The notes beneath the pieces are model-generated. The model ran no database searches. It was not told the origin of the DNA and saw only the letters and a program-made list of their open reading frames with translations. A stretch of 64,000 bases of DNA, taken from positions 1 to 64,000 of the forward strand of contig NZ_PDWW01000014.1 of NCBI RefSeq assembly GCF_010093445.1. The letters are read 5' to 3'. Below, in pieces: positions 35,625 to 45,378 of the stretch. A program made the position numbers and the translations under genes. The stretch is from Pseudoxanthomonas japonensis. Lineage in GTDB: Bacteria > Pseudomonadota > Gammaproteobacteria > Xanthomonadales > Xanthomonadaceae. Within the stretch, counting starts at the first letter, position 1, and each line of letters opens with the position of its first letter.

Positions 35625-36051
35625 GGCGAGCGGGAAACATGGTGTCTGTGGAACAACGTACGGGGCATTCCGTGACGTCGATGCATAGACGCAGCCTGCC
35701 GTTCGCCAGGGTTAAGCGGCGTGCACGCTGCGTGAGAAAACTGTGCGGTCCGGCTGAACGGTCTACACGCGGCCTTCGCATGGACGACCGTAAAAAAGCG
35801 CGCAGTGGTCGGGCCGGCGGATCCACCCCCTCTGCCTCCCGCGCAAACCCTGCTTCCGAGTCGCAAGGCTGACACCCAGGGCACCACGAGAGAACCGAAC
35901 GCAGCTTCCCGGACACCCCCTGTTCCGTGCTGCGCCTGGCGGTGGACCGCGAGTCCGACATCGTCGCCGCCCGGAGAGCCAGGCGTGTTCTCGCCGCAAA
36001 CGCAAACGGGCCCGCAAGGGCCCGTTCGTGTGTCCGGCACAAGGAAACCGA
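35625..36051. other. Gene-poor spacer with hairpin
   Basis: A 427-bp spacer. It contains an 8-bp perfect hairpin (36006-36025, ACGGGCCC/GGGCCCGT), probably the terminator of the peptidase gene at 36052. Only a weak 30-codon frame (35780-35872) without a ribosome site is seen; nothing else is recognised. Confidence 0.55.
36006..36025 (-). terminator. Terminator of M28 peptidase gene
   Basis: Perfect 8-bp GC-rich stem with GCAA-type loop just past the peptidase stop. On the minus strand it is followed by TTTGCGTTTGC, a weak T-run. Confidence 0.65.
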
Positions 36052-36921
36052 TCAGTGCGCGTTCTGGTGGTCCCAGGCACGCAGGCCCTGTTCCACCACG
36101 CGCAGCGCGTCGTCCACGCGCGAGGCGTCGAGTTCGGCGGTGGTGTCGCGCTCGCTGTGGATCACCTGCATCACCTTGGGCACCTGCGCCGGCTTGCCGC
36201 CGCCGAAGACCGCGAGGATCGGGTCGATCTCGTCGCCGCCGACCAGCGAGAACGAGACCGCCGGCCAGCCCGCCTTGAGGAAGGCCAGGTGGTCGGTGGG
36301 CGGGTACTTGTCGCCGGGCGCGAAGCCGAGCTTTTCCGTCCCACTGGCGGCACGCAGCGCGGCGACGAACGGCGTGCCGCTGTCCGGTGCCATCATCCAC
36401 AGCGTGTCGCCCCAGCCGAACACGTCGAAGTTGACGTACAGGGCGGGCTGCTCGCGGCCGGCGGTGGCGACCCAGGCATGCGCGCCGAGCAGGCCTTTCT
36501 CTTCCAGGTCCCAGAACACCACCTGCACGCGGTGGTGTTCGAGGGGTTTGGCCTTCAATGCCTGCGCGAGTTCCAGCACGGCGGCCACGCCCGAAGCGTT
36601 GTCGGTGGCGCCATGGCCGATGGCGACCTTGTCGTAGTGCGCGCCGATCAGCAGCAGGGGCGCCTTGTCGGGACCGCCGAGGTCGGCGACGAGGTTCTCG
36701 CCGGCCTGGCCATCGCGTTCGAATGCTTCGCGCTTCCAGGCGATGCCGAGCGCATCGAGGCGCCGGACGATGGCGTCGCCACGCCCGGTCGTGTCGCCGT
36801 GCGCGCTGATCGCTTCGACCTGGCCGTGCCAGCGGCCGGACACGTCGTCGGCCCAGGCCGGCACGCTGGCGAACACGGAAAGGAGCAGGGCGCAGCGCAG
36901 GCTGCGGCGGACGTGATGCAT
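36052..36921 (-). CDS. M28 family metallopeptidase
   Basis: A 289-aa secreted zinc aminopeptidase. The signal peptide (about 1-24) ends at PAWA. Zinc ligands and base: H95-x-D97 in GAHYDK, D107 in TDNASG, E140-E141 in LEEKG, further Asp in VNFDVFG and His in VIHSERDT. It cleaves N-terminal residues of peptides in the periplasm or medium. The start is ATG 36921 before the signal peptide. Confidence 0.9.
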   Translation of the reverse strand: MHHVRRSLRCALLLSVFASVPAWADDVSGRWHGQVEAISAHGDTTGRGDAIVRRLDALGIAWKREAFERDGQAGENLVADLGGPDKAPLLLIGAHYDKVAIGHGATDNASGVAAVLELAQALKAKPLEHHRVQVVFWDLEEKGLLGAHAWVATAGREQPALYVNFDVFGWGDTLWMMAPDSGTPFVAALRAASGTEKLGFAPGDKYPPTDHLAFLKAGWPAVSFSLVGGDEIDPILAVFGGGKPAQVPKVMQVIHSERDTTAELDASRVDDALRVVEQGLRAWDHQNAH

Positions 36922-37109
36922 GGTGGAACCCCCTATGACGATGGAGCGCGCAGCGGAACGCGCGGTGAGGCGCCGAGTATGCCGCAGGGCGCGCCCGGCC
37001 TCGACGGATGTACACGCATGTAGCGCACCCGCACCCGATACAATGTTAATTGCGCGGCGACGGACGGCCCGCCTACGCTCGATCCGTCCCTCGAAGGCAG
37101 CCGTTATCC

Positions 37110-37757
37110 ATGACCATCCGCGTTTTCCTGATCGACGACCACGCCCTGGTGCGCACCGGCCTGCGCCTGATCCTCGGCACCGATACCGAGATCGACGTGG
37201 TGGGCGAGGCGGAGACCGGCGAGGCGGCACTGCCGCTGGTGCGGCAGCTGAAACCCGACGTGGTGCTGTGCGACCTGCACCTGCCCGGCTACAGCGGACT
37301 GGAAGTGACGGAACGCATCGTGCGCGCCGACATCGGCGTGCGCGTCATCATCGTGTCGGTGCTGGAGGACGGTCCGCTGCCCAAGCGCCTGCTGGAAGCC
37401 GGCGCATCCGGTTACCTCGGCAAGGCCGGCGATGCGGCGGAACTGATCCGTGCCGTGCGCGACGTGGCGCGCGGCAAGCGCTACCTGGGCAGCAACGTGG
37501 CGCAGAACCTGGCGTTGCATACGGTCGGTGGCGACGCATCGCCGTTCGACGCGCTGTCGCCGCGCGAACTGGAAGTGGCCATGCTGCTCACCCAGGGCCT
37601 GCGCCAGGAAGAGATCGCCCGTCGCCTCAATCTGAGCGCGAAGACGGTGAACACGCACAAGACGCGCCTGTTCGAGAAGACAGGCGTGCAGGACAACATC
37701 GCCCTGGCGCGCCTGGCCGCGCAGTGGGGCCTGATGGATCCGACGCGCGCGCTCTGA
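37110..37757 (+). CDS. GacA/UvrY-type response regulator
   Basis: A 215-aa NarL/FixJ regulator: receiver domain with D9-D10, phosphoacceptor D55 (LCDLHLPGYSG) and Lys in YLGKAGD, then a LuxR HTH (about 145-208, LSPRELEVAMLLTQGLRQEE, LSAKTVNTHKTRL). The layout matches GacA/UvrY/SirA regulators that control Csr/Rsm small RNAs. No cognate kinase is in the window. A repeat array follows directly. Confidence 0.87.
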   Translation: MTIRVFLIDDHALVRTGLRLILGTDTEIDVVGEAETGEAALPLVRQLKPDVVLCDLHLPGYSGLEVTERIVRADIGVRVIIVSVLEDGPLPKRLLEAGASGYLGKAGDAAELIRAVRDVARGKRYLGSNVAQNLALHTVGGDASPFDALSPRELEVAMLLTQGLRQEEIARRLNLSAKTVNTHKTRLFEKTGVQDNIALARLAAQWGLMDPTRAL

Positions 37758-37788
37758 GCGGGTGTTCGCAGGCGTCGGAACCCTGTCC

Positions 37789-38475
37789 CGTCATTCCAGC
37801 GGCTTTCAACAGACGCACGTCTGGTCACGCATGGAATCCATTGCCTGTGTGAGCCGCACTGCTCAATGAAGGAGCAAGATGGGTCCCAGCGTTCGCTGGG
37901 ACGACGGCGGGGTTGTCGATCAGCGCAGGTGCGTCATTCCAGCGGCTTTCAACAGACGCAGGTCTGGTCACGCCGGAATACACTGCCTGTGCGAGCCGCG
38001 CTGCTCGATGGAGGAGCAAGATGGGTCCCAGCGTTCGCTGGGACGACGGCGGAGTGGCCGGTTCGACCGTGACCCGTCATTCCAGCGAACGCTGGAAACC
38101 ATTGCCTATGCGAGCCGCGCTGCTCGATGAAAGAGTAAGACGGGTCCCAACTTTCGCTGGGACGACGGCGGGGTTGTCGATCAGCGCAGGTGCGTCATTC
38201 CAGCGAACGCTGGAATCCATCGCCTATGCGAGCCGCGCTGCTCGATGAAAGAGTAAGACGGGTCCCAACTTTTGCTGGGACGACGGCGGAGTCGCTGGTT
38301 CGACTGTGCGCCTCATTCCAACGGCTTTCAACAGACGCACGTCACGCCGGAATCCACTGCCTGTGCGAGCCGCGCTGCTCGATGAAAGAGCAAGATGGGT
38401 CCCAGCGTTCGCTGGGACGACGGCGGGGTTGTCGATCAGGGCAGGTGCGTCATTCCAGCGCACGCTGGAATCCAT
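37789..38475. repeat. Tandem array of palindromic repeat units
   Basis: Units begin with CGTCATTCCAGCG at 37789, 37932, 38075, 38193, 38311 (variant CCTCATT) and 38448 (partial). Spacing is 143, 143, 118, 118, 137. Each holds hairpin A (CATTCCAGCG/CGCTGGAATCC), a link GCGAGCCGCGCTGCTCGATG and hairpin B (GTCCCAGCGTTCGCTGGGAC). Units 1, 2 and 5 carry a ~25-bp insert with CAGACGCACGTCTG in hairpin A. The array fills the spacer after the GacA-type gene. Confidence 0.92.
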
Positions 38476-38497
38476 TGCGAGCACGCGAGTGTGCGCT

Positions 38498-38695
38498 CTA
38501 GCGCGCAGGCTGCGCCTTCGCTTCCATCGCCGCAGTGCAGGTCTGCAGTGAGTCCACCATGGTGTCGGCAAGCCGGGTAGCGCGTGACTCCAGCGCGGCA
38601 CGCGTCTCGCCGTCGGTGGGAACGCCCAGCACGGCGATCTCGTAGCGGCTGCCGCCATGCACGAACAGACGGTGGACGGAGAGCGAGCGCAGCGG
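38498..38695 (-). pseudogene. In-frame C-terminal remainder of a disrupted gene
   Basis: Directly after the TAA (38696-38698) of the secreted-protein gene, the same frame continues for 65 codons to TAG at 38498. It starts PLRSLSVHRLFVHGGSRYEI, then VLGVPTDGETRAALES and LADTMVDSLQTC. The codon use is gene-like and there is no start signal, so it looks like the original C-terminus cut off by a nonsense change. Confidence 0.55.
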
Positions 38696-39238
38696 TTACT
38701 CGGGTGCGTTCAGCAGGGGTCGCGCGACGGGAAAGGGTTCATCGGGATCGTCGTCGCCGAGGTTCAGCAGGCGCATCCGCACCGTGGGGCCGAAGGACGA
38801 TGTGCCGGTGTCGACGCGGTACCGTTCCGCCGAAGCCACCGCCGCGACGGCGCGCGCGGTGTCGTACTCGTGCTGCAGCAGGATCCGGTACTCGTCGGCC
38901 GGGCTGCGATCCTTCGGTACGGTGGAGGTCACCACATAGGCACTCAGGTCGTTCTCGTATCGCAGGCGGTAGAACGAGATCGCGCCGCCGCCCAGTGTGC
39001 CGTGGACGACATCCCTGGCCGGTCGGAGCGGCGGCATGTCGATGCAGTAGACATCGAGGAACTTCCACTCGAACAGAAGCGACTGCGCGCCGCCCGTGCC
39101 TTTCACCTGATAAGGCCCGTCGGCCCATCCGCGGACGCTGCGTTGCTGGGCGCCCGCCTGGAACGGCAGCGCGGAAAGCAGGGTGGCCGTGGCGATCAGG
39201 ACAAACGTCGCACACGCGGGCAGGGTGGTTCGCTTCAT
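38696..39238 (-). CDS. Secreted hypothetical protein, probably truncated
   Basis: A 180-aa protein with a signal peptide (about 1-30, ending AGAQ). The mature region (SLLFEWKFLDVYCIDMPPL, ISFYRLRYENDLSAYV) belongs to no family I know. It ends at TAA, but the frame clearly goes on for 65 codons, so it may be missing its C-terminus. The start MKRTTLP is one of two close ATGs. A repeat array lies beyond the remnant. Confidence 0.65.
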   Translation of the reverse strand: MKRTTLPACATFVLIATATLLSALPFQAGAQQRSVRGWADGPYQVKGTGGAQSLLFEWKFLDVYCIDMPPLRPARDVVHGTLGGGAISFYRLRYENDLSAYVVTSTVPKDRSPADEYRILLQHEYDTARAVAAVASAERYRVDTGTSSFGPTVRMRLLNLGDDDPDEPFPVARPLLNAPE

Positions 39239-39327
39239 GACAGGCATCCATGCACTGGGAACATGGACGGACTGTAGTCGCCTCGCTGGAGTCTTGCCAA
39301 CCCGCGCGGAGCCGGGGGCTGAAAACG

Positions 39328-39353
39328 ACACTGGCCGCTTGCGCGGCCAGTGT
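39328..39353 (-). terminator. Terminator of rne
   Basis: An 11-bp perfect stem ACACTGGCCGC/GCGGCCAGTGT with a 4-base loop lies about 30 bp past the rne stop. On the minus strand it is followed by CGTTTTC; on the plus strand by TTTTCC. Confidence 0.75.
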
Positions 39354-39383
39354 TTTCCTGCTGCTTCGACGAAGCGCCTTGCG

Positions 39384-42300
39384 TCAGGCGCTGCGTTCCT
39401 CGTTGCCGTCGTCGTCGTGCTTGTCGCCCTGGGCGACCTCGCCGGCCGGCTTGACCGGCGTGAACGCCGGCTCGAACAGGCTGCGCGTGATCGACGGCGG
39501 CGTGTCCGCATCGGCGACGAAGAACAGCGAGCCGGTGGCCGGCGCGCTGACAGGCTTCGGTGCGGCCGGCGTCGGCACGGCGGCTTCGACGGGCGTCTCG
39601 GCTTCCGCGGTCGCCTCGTTGACAGCGTCGACGAGGTCGATCTGCACGGGCTCATTTCTCACGGCGACGACGACGGGGGTCTCCACGACCGGTTCCACGG
39701 TCTCGACCGCGGCGACGACCGGCGTCGGTGCTTCGACCGCGGCGACGATCACGGGCTCGACGGCGACGGGAGCCGGTTCGGCGGCGATCTCGGCCTTGAC
39801 CGTGTCGACGATGGCGGCGGCAGCCGGTACTTCCTGCTGCACCGTGGCGGTCACTTCGGGCTGGACGCGTGCGGCTTCGGCCTTCACTTCCTCGATCACC
39901 TCGGTGGCCGCGACGGTCTCGACCACGACCGGGGCGGGCACGACGGCCGGCGTCGCGTCGGCGACGGGCGCAGCGACCGCGGCAGCGGCCACCGGCGCGG
40001 CCGGTTGCGGCTTCGGCGCACGCGGCGTGGCGATGGCCGGCTCTTCGTCGTCGAAGTCGAACTCCGGCTGCGAACGGTCGGCGACCGGGGTGTCGTCATC
40101 GCTGCCCAAGTCATCGGCCAGCGCGCCTTCTTCGCCCGCGGCACCGGCTTCGCCATTGCCGCGGCGGCGGCGACGGCCACCACGACGGCCACGGCGGCGG
40201 CGGCCACCTTCGCCGGTGTCGCCCTCGGCGGAAGGCGCGGCCTCACCGTCGACCGCGACCGTGGCGACCTGCGTCGCCTCGGTATCGATCGCCGGTACGT
40301 CGGTTGCTGCGACCGGCGTCGGGGCAACGGCGGGGGCGGTCCGCACGGCGGTGTCCTGCGTGGCGACGACCACGGCGGCGGCCGTCGTCACCGCATCGGC
40401 GGCAACCGGCGCGGCCGGCTTGGCGGGCGCGTCCTGTTGCGGCGCGCGCGGCTGGCGCTGGCCCTGACCGTCCTGCTGCGGCTTGCCACCCTGCTGGCCC
40501 TGCGGCTGCCTGGGTGCCTTGGGCTGCTGAGGCGCGTTGCCCTGGCCGTTCTGCGGCTGGCCCTGCGGCTTCTGTTGCTTCTGGCCTTGCTGCTCGTTGC
40601 GCGGCTTCTGCTGCTGGGCGTTGCCGCCCTGCTGCTTCTCGCCCTTGCTGCGCTCGTCGCGGCGGTTGTTGTCCTGCTTGCCGCCCCGGCCCTGGTTCTG
40701 CTGGCCGCGGTTGTCGCGGTTCTCGCGACGGCCGTTGCCGTTGCGGTCGTTGCGCTGGCGGTTGTCCTGCTGCGGACGCGCCTGCGGGGCAGGGGCCGCG
40801 GCTTCGCCACCACCGAACAGGCGCTTGAAGAAGCCGACGACGCCGCCCGAGGCGGGCGCGGCGACGACGACCGGCGCCACGGCCGGAGCCGGTGCGGCCA
40901 CCGGTGCCGGCGCCTCGCGCTCTTCGCGCACCGGGGCCGGCTGCGTGTGCTTGACGTGGGTGACGGCGGGCGCGGCCGGGATGTTGAGCTGCGCCTTGGT
41001 CAGCGCATGCACCGGCAGCTTGCGCTGGGTGCCGCGATGGTAGCTGGGCTTGCTGCTTTCTTCGCCGAGCTCATTCTCGCGGATGCGGGTGACTTCGTAG
41101 TGCGGCGTGTGCAGCGCTTCGTCGGCGACGATGATGACCGGCGCGTCGTGGCGCTGCTCGATCTCGCGCAGCGCGCTGCGCTTCTCGTTGAGCAGGAAGT
41201 TGGCGATCTCGAGCGGAGCCTGGATCAGCACCTGCCCGGTGTTGTCCTTCATCGCGTGCTCTTCGGCCACGCGGATGATCGACAGCGACAGCGATTCGAC
41301 GCTGCGCATGCGGCCATGGCCTTCGCAACGCGGGCAGACGATCTGGCTGGACTCGCCCAGCGACGGACGCAGGCGCTGGCGGCTCATCTCCAGCAGGCCG
41401 AAGCGCGAGATGCGGCCGATCTGCACGCGGGCGCGGTCGTACTTCAGCGCGTTCTGCAGCTTGTTCTCGACTTCGCGCTGGTGCTTGTTGCTCGACATGT
41501 CGATGAAGTCGATCACCACCAGGCCGCCCAGGTCGCGCAGGCGCAGCTGGCGGGCCACTTCCTCAGCCGCTTCCATGTTGGTGTGGAACGCGGTCTCCTC
41601 GATGTCGCCGCCCTTGGTGGCGCGCGCCGAGTTGACGTCGATGGCGGTCAGCGCCTCGGTCTGGTCGACCACGATGGAGCCGCCGGAGGGCAGGCGGACG
41701 TTGCGTTCATAGGCGCCCTCGATCTGCGATTCGATCTGGAAGCGGTTGAACAGCGGGATGTCGTCCTTGTAAGGCTTCAGCTTGCGCAGGTTGTGCGGCA
41801 TGACCTGCTGCATGAACTCGCGGGCGGTCTCGTACAGCTCGTCGGTGTCGACCAGAATTTCGCCCACGTCGCTGCGCAGGTAGTCGCGCAGGGCGCGTAC
41901 GATCAGGCGGCTTTCCTGGTAGATCAGGAACGGGGCCGGCTTGGTCAGTGCGGCTTCGGCGATGGCTTTCCAGACGCTCAGCAGGTAGTCCAGGTCCCAC
42001 TGCAGCTCTTCGGCGTCGCGGCCGACGCCAGCGGTGCGGATGATCACGCCCATGTCGTCGGGGATGGCCAGCGCGTCCATCGCCTTCTTCAGCTCCGCAC
42101 GGTCGTCGCCCTCGATGCGGCGCGACACGCCACCGGCGGTGGGCGAGTTCGGCATCAGCACCATGTAGCGGCCGGCCAGCGAGATGAACGTGGTCAGGGC
42201 GGCGCCCTTGTTGCCGCGTTCGTCCTTGTCCACCTGGACGACGACTTCCTGGCCTTCCTTCAGCAGCTCGCGGATGCCGGCCTTGTTGTGGTCGACGCCG

Positions 42301-42539
42301 GCCTGGAAGTAATCGCGGGAGATTTCCTTCAGTGGCAGGAAGCCATGGCGGTCGGCGCCGTAGTCGACGAAGGCGGCTTCCAGGGAGGGCTCGAGCCGGG
42401 TGATGCGGCCCTTGTAGATGTTGGACTTCTTCTGTTCCTTCGACGGCTGTTCGATATCGATGTCGTACAGGGTCTGACCGTCGACGATGGCCACGCGCAG
42501 CTCTTCGGCCTGCGTGGCGTTGATCAACATGCGTTTCAT
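39384..42539 (-). CDS. rne: Ribonuclease E
   Basis: A 1051-aa endoribonuclease, core of the RNA degradosome. Catalytic half (about 1-510): S1 domain with [19 protein letters not shown], RNase H-like and DNase I-like parts, [14 protein letters not shown] and [13 protein letters not shown] (metal Asp), and the zinc-link CPRCEGHG near 403-406. The C-terminal half is disordered and low-complexity: a Q/N/G/K/R-rich RNA-binding stretch, then a long Ala/Val/Glu/Pro repeat tail. AGGAA precedes ATG 42539. Divergent from rluC. Confidence 0.97.
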   Translation of the reverse strand: MKRMLINATQAEELRVAIVDGQTLYDIDIEQPSKEQKKSNIYKGRITRLEPSLEAAFVDYGADRHGFLPLKEISRDYFQAGVDHNKAGIRELLKEGQEVVVQVDKDERGNKGAALTTFISLAGRYMVLMPNSPTAGGVSRRIEGDDRAELKKAMDALAIPDDMGVIIRTAGVGRDAEELQWDLDYLLSVWKAIAEAALTKPAPFLIYQESRLIVRALRDYLRSDVGEILVDTDELYETAREFMQQVMPHNLRKLKPYKDDIPLFNRFQIESQIEGAYERNVRLPSGGSIVVDQTEALTAIDVNSARATKGGDIEETAFHTNMEAAEEVARQLRLRDLGGLVVIDFIDMSSNKHQREVENKLQNALKYDRARVQIGRISRFGLLEMSRQRLRPSLGESSQIVCPRCEGHGRMRSVESLSLSIIRVAEEHAMKDNTGQVLIQAPLEIANFLLNEKRSALREIEQRHDAPVIIVADEALHTPHYEVTRIRENELGEESSKPSYHRGTQRKLPVHALTKAQLNIPAAPAVTHVKHTQPAPVREEREAPAPVAAPAPAVAPVVVAAPASGGVVGFFKRLFGGGEAAAPAPQARPQQDNRQRNDRNGNGRRENRDNRGQQNQGRGGKQDNNRRDERSKGEKQQGGNAQQQKPRNEQQGQKQQKPQGQPQNGQGNAPQQPKAPRQPQGQQGGKPQQDGQGQRQPRAPQQDAPAKPAAPVAADAVTTAAAVVVATQDTAVRTAPAVAPTPVAATDVPAIDTEATQVATVAVDGEAAPSAEGDTGEGGRRRRGRRGGRRRRRGNGEAGAAGEEGALADDLGSDDDTPVADRSQPEFDFDDEEPAIATPRAPKPQPAAPVAAAAVAAPVADATPAVVPAPVVVETVAATEVIEEVKAEAARVQPEVTATVQQEVPAAAAIVDTVKAEIAAEPAPVAVEPVIVAAVEAPTPVVAAVETVEPVVETPVVVAVRNEPVQIDLVDAVNEATAEAETPVEAAVPTPAAPKPVSAPATGSLFFVADADTPPSITRSLFEPAFTPVKPAGEVAQGDKHDDDGNEERSA

Positions 42540-42924
42540 TGTGCGTTCCTCGCGCGCTGCTACCGCGCGGAACGCCATGGGGTTTCGCTTCTGGAACGTT
42601 GCACCGCCCCTTGCGCAGGCGCAGCGGGGCGGCTTCGGGTTTCCAGCGCTACGACACCACGGCAGGCCGCGGGAGCGCTTTCTTTCTAATAGGTGTTGCG
42701 GGGCCGGAGGCAGCTTCCCTTGGGAGGGGGCGCCACGCGGGACATGTTCAGCATCAGGTGCCGTCACGCACCCGGCGGTATCCGGGCCTGCCGATCAGCC
42801 GCTAACATGGCCGCCCCTGGGGCGGTGGCCGCGCACTTGCCGGAATCGCGGGGAGACGGGCTTCTGGCCCAACTGCAACTCCCTGCGAAATCAAACCCTT
42901 ATCTCGCGCTCCGAGTGTAACAGA
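42540..42924. other. rne-rluC divergent intergenic region
   Basis: A 385-bp region that must hold the promoters of both genes and a long rne leader. In other gammaproteobacteria the rne 5' UTR mediates autoregulation by RNase E (known). No motif could be assigned confidently here. Confidence 0.5.
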
Positions 42925-43923
42925 ATGAATGGCTCCAACCCCAGTCCCCCCTCCGAGAAGCCGGCTGCAGGCGCCAAGACCGCCGTGCGGACGGTCACGG
43001 TGCCGGAAGACCGGGGCGGGCAGCGGCTGGACAACTTCCTCCTGGGGCAGCTGAAAGGCGCGCCGCGCAGCCTGGTCTACAAGCTGGTGCGCAGCGGCCA
43101 GGTGCGGGTGAACGGGGGCCGGGCCAAGGCCGAACGGAAGCTGGAAGGCGGCGATGAGGTCCGGATTCCGCCCGTGAGTCTCGTCGAAGTGGGAGACAAG
43201 GTCGCGCCGCCAAGCGGCTTCCTGAAGCGGATGGAGGCGTCCATCGTGTTCGAGGACGAGCGCCTGCTGGTCATCAACAAGCCGACCGGCGTCGCCAGCC
43301 ACGGCGGCAGCGGCATCAGCCACGGCGCCATCGAGACGATGCGCGCGCTGAGGCCGAACCAGACGCTGGAACTGGTGCACCGGCTGGACCGCGACACCTC
43401 CGGCCTGCTGGTGATGGCCAAGAAGCGCTCGGCCCTGTCCGAACTGCAGGCGCTGCTGCGCGAGGACAGCGAAGACGGCACCCGCGGCATCGAGAAGCGC
43501 TACCTGACCCTGCTGGTCGGCCGCATGCCGGATGGCGTGATGAGCGTGGACGCGGCGCTGCACATCGGCCTGCGCCAGGGCGGCGAGCGCCACGTGCAGG
43601 TGCATCGTGACGGCAAGGAATCGCTGAGCCACTTCCGCGTGCTGGAGCGGCGTGGCGGGCACTCGTACTGCGAGGTCCGCATCGAGACCGGCCGCACCCA
43701 CCAGATCCGCGTGCATGCCCAGCACATCGGCCATCCCGTGGCGGGCGATGACAAGTACGGTGACCCGGCGGTCAACAAGCGCCTGCGCGAGCAGGTGGGC
43801 CTGAAGCGGTTGTTCCTGCATGCCGCCTCGCTGCAGTTCGCGCTCGACGGTGGCAGGACACCGTACGTGCTCAGCGCGCCGCTGGCCGAGGATCTGGCGG
43901 ACGCGCTGGAGCGGTTGGGCTGA
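42925..43923 (+). CDS. rluC: 23S rRNA pseudouridine synthase RluC
   Basis: A 332-aa RluA-family enzyme that modifies 23S rRNA (955/2504/2580 in E. coli). S4 RNA-binding domain (about 32-92, QRLDNFLLGQLKGAPRSLVY), then the catalytic domain with Asp155 in HRLDRDTSGLL, and TGRTHQIRVHAQHIGHPVAGDD. Its position divergent from rne is conserved in gammaproteobacteria. Confidence 0.95.
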   Translation: MNGSNPSPPSEKPAAGAKTAVRTVTVPEDRGGQRLDNFLLGQLKGAPRSLVYKLVRSGQVRVNGGRAKAERKLEGGDEVRIPPVSLVEVGDKVAPPSGFLKRMEASIVFEDERLLVINKPTGVASHGGSGISHGAIETMRALRPNQTLELVHRLDRDTSGLLVMAKKRSALSELQALLREDSEDGTRGIEKRYLTLLVGRMPDGVMSVDAALHIGLRQGGERHVQVHRDGKESLSHFRVLERRGGHSYCEVRIETGRTHQIRVHAQHIGHPVAGDDKYGDPAVNKRLREQVGLKRLFLHAASLQFALDGGRTPYVLSAPLAEDLADALERLG

Positions 43924-43977
43924 GCGCCATCACCAGGTCGTGCTGCAGGATGGGGATGGACGGAACACGAAGGGGCG

Positions 43978-44466
43978 TCAGGCGACATCCATCGAGGCCG
44001 TGAAGTCTTGGGGATCCAGTCCTTCAAGCACGCGCGTGACCGTGGAATGGAACGCCTGGAGGTCGAAATCCTGGGGCTTCCGCTTGGCGGCTGCGGCGCG
44101 GTGGATGGAACCCAGCAGCGACTGCTTGAAGACATCCCACTGCGCGGCAGGGGTGAGGAATCGAACGTCCGGCCAGTCCACCTGTCCGACCGACAGCAGT
44201 AGTCTCATCTTGGGGCGATAGCTGACGTAGTCGCGGGTATTTTCGAATCCGAAACCCTCGGAGGTATCCAGAATCTCGAACCCGAAAACATAGGTATCGA
44301 TGGATTCACCGAAGGACAAGGTAGATATCGCCTCATCGAAGAGTTGCTCGATCCGGACGAGCTTCAGCCACCACACGCCCTTGCGCGGATCGAACCTCCA
44401 GCCGGCCTCCGCGTTGCTCGCGTATTTCACTGTCCAACTGGCGGACAGCTCTAGTTGGAATCTCAT
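43978..44466 (-). CDS. Hypothetical protein (possible immunity-like)
   Basis: A 162-aa soluble protein, rich in aromatic residues (WWLKLVRIEQLFDEA, FGFENTRDYVSYRP). No signal or membrane segment. Base composition is less G+C-rich than its neighbours, as for the adjacent 44514-44939 gene. The pair resembles small cytosolic genes acquired with toxin/immunity modules, but no toxin is here. No family recognised. Confidence 0.6.
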   Translation of the reverse strand: MRFQLELSASWTVKYASNAEAGWRFDPRKGVWWLKLVRIEQLFDEAISTLSFGESIDTYVFGFEILDTSEGFGFENTRDYVSYRPKMRLLLSVGQVDWPDVRFLTPAAQWDVFKQSLLGSIHRAAAAKRKPQDFDLQAFHSTVTRVLEGLDPQDFTASMDVA

Positions 44467-44513
44467 TTGGGTTCCTTCCCTTGCAGCGCGATGGGGCTGT
44501 CAGTCCTGGTCCA

Positions 44514-44939
44514 TTAAGAGGCGAATGCACGTGGAGCGTGATCGATTTCCTGCAGTTGCGCGTCGACGGCAAACCACTCGACATCGGTGAAGTGAGGGTT
44601 GTCGGAGAGCAGGGCATCGATTGCGAGTACCACCGTCCGCATCTCCGCTACAGGGAGAGGACGCTTGAACAGCTTATCGGTGAAGGAGCGATAGGGTTCA
44701 CACAGGCAGGACCATTGATCGTCTCCGACGTAGCCACAGCAGATGGATACCCTTGCATTCAGGAGAGGGTTCCCGAAGAGGATCCTGTAGCCCCAATCCT
44801 CGTCCATGGAGTCGGCCTGCATGCCCACCGGAAGTGCTGCGCAGAGCCACTCGGCCCATTCGCGACCCAGTTCCGTCTGGTCCGCGTCGTCACTCAGCGG
44901 CGAGAACAAGGTTGTCCGGAAACGGGCTTGCGTGCGCAC
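44514..44939 (-). CDS. Hypothetical protein (possible immunity-like)
   Basis: A 141-aa acidic soluble protein: REWAEWLCAALPVGMQ, DEDWGYRILFG, then SICCGYVGDDQWSCLC, with four close Cys. It uses GTG 44939; no strong ribosome site. Lower G+C than rluC and phhB. Sits 47 bp from the previous hypothetical gene on the same strand. The EDWGY-type motif and small acidic form recall immunity proteins, but this is only a guess. Confidence 0.6.
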   Translation of the reverse strand: MRTQARFRTTLFSPLSDDADQTELGREWAEWLCAALPVGMQADSMDEDWGYRILFGNPLLNARVSICCGYVGDDQWSCLCEPYRSFTDKLFKRPLPVAEMRTVVLAIDALLSDNPHFTDVEWFAVDAQLQEIDHAPRAFAS

Positions 44940-44964
44940 GGGGAGGGTGCCCGTATGACCGATC

Positions 44965-45378
44965 TCAGCCCGCGCCCTGGGCGAAGCAGCGCGTCGGCTT
45001 TTCCAGCACCGGCGGGAACGTCACCGGCACGTTGATCGTGTGGGTGACCGGCTGACCATTGCGCGTGGCGGCGCGGAACTTCCAGGTCTGCACGGCCGCC
45101 AGCGCGGCCTTGTCGAGCGCGGCATTGCCACTGCTCTGTACCTGGGCAACGCGGGCTGGCACGCCGTCCTTCTCGATGGTCACGCGCAGTACGGTGGTGC
45201 CGCCCTCGCTGTTGCACTCGGCCTCGGCCGGGTAGGCAGGCGGCGGGGTGTCGATCGCGGCCAGTTCGGTCGGTGCGATGAGCGGCGCGGCGGCCTCTTC
45301 CGCCTTCTTCGTGCACGCCGACAGGGCGAACACGCCGGCGAGCAGCAGCATCGGTGATACGGGGATACGACGTCCCAT
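44965..45378 (-). CDS. Lipoprotein with TonB C-terminal-like domain
   Basis: A 137-aa protein: signal peptide with lipobox VFALSAC (Cys about 22), short linker, then a TonB_C-like domain (about 45-130, PPAYPAEAECNSEGGTTVLRV broken as PPAYPAEAE, AALAAVQTWKFRAATRNG). It has a lipid anchor instead of the TonB helix, so it cannot contact ExbBD like TonB. Its ATG overlaps the phhB stop (ATGA), so it is coupled to phhB. Confidence 0.82.
   Translation of the reverse strand: MGRRIPVSPMLLLAGVFALSACTKKAEEAAAPLIAPTELAAIDTPPPAYPAEAECNSEGGTTVLRVTIEKDGVPARVAQVQSSGNAALDKAALAAVQTWKFRAATRNGQPVTHTINVPVTFPPVLEKPTRCFAQGAG

Noticed and set aside
37789-38475. CRISPR array
   Set aside because: Units are continuous palindromic elements of two lengths and the sequence between hairpins is itself repeated, so there are no spacers.
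39183-42689. Long open frame on the plus strand opposite rne
   Set aside because: Low-complexity mirror of the RNase E gene, with no ribosome site or domain.
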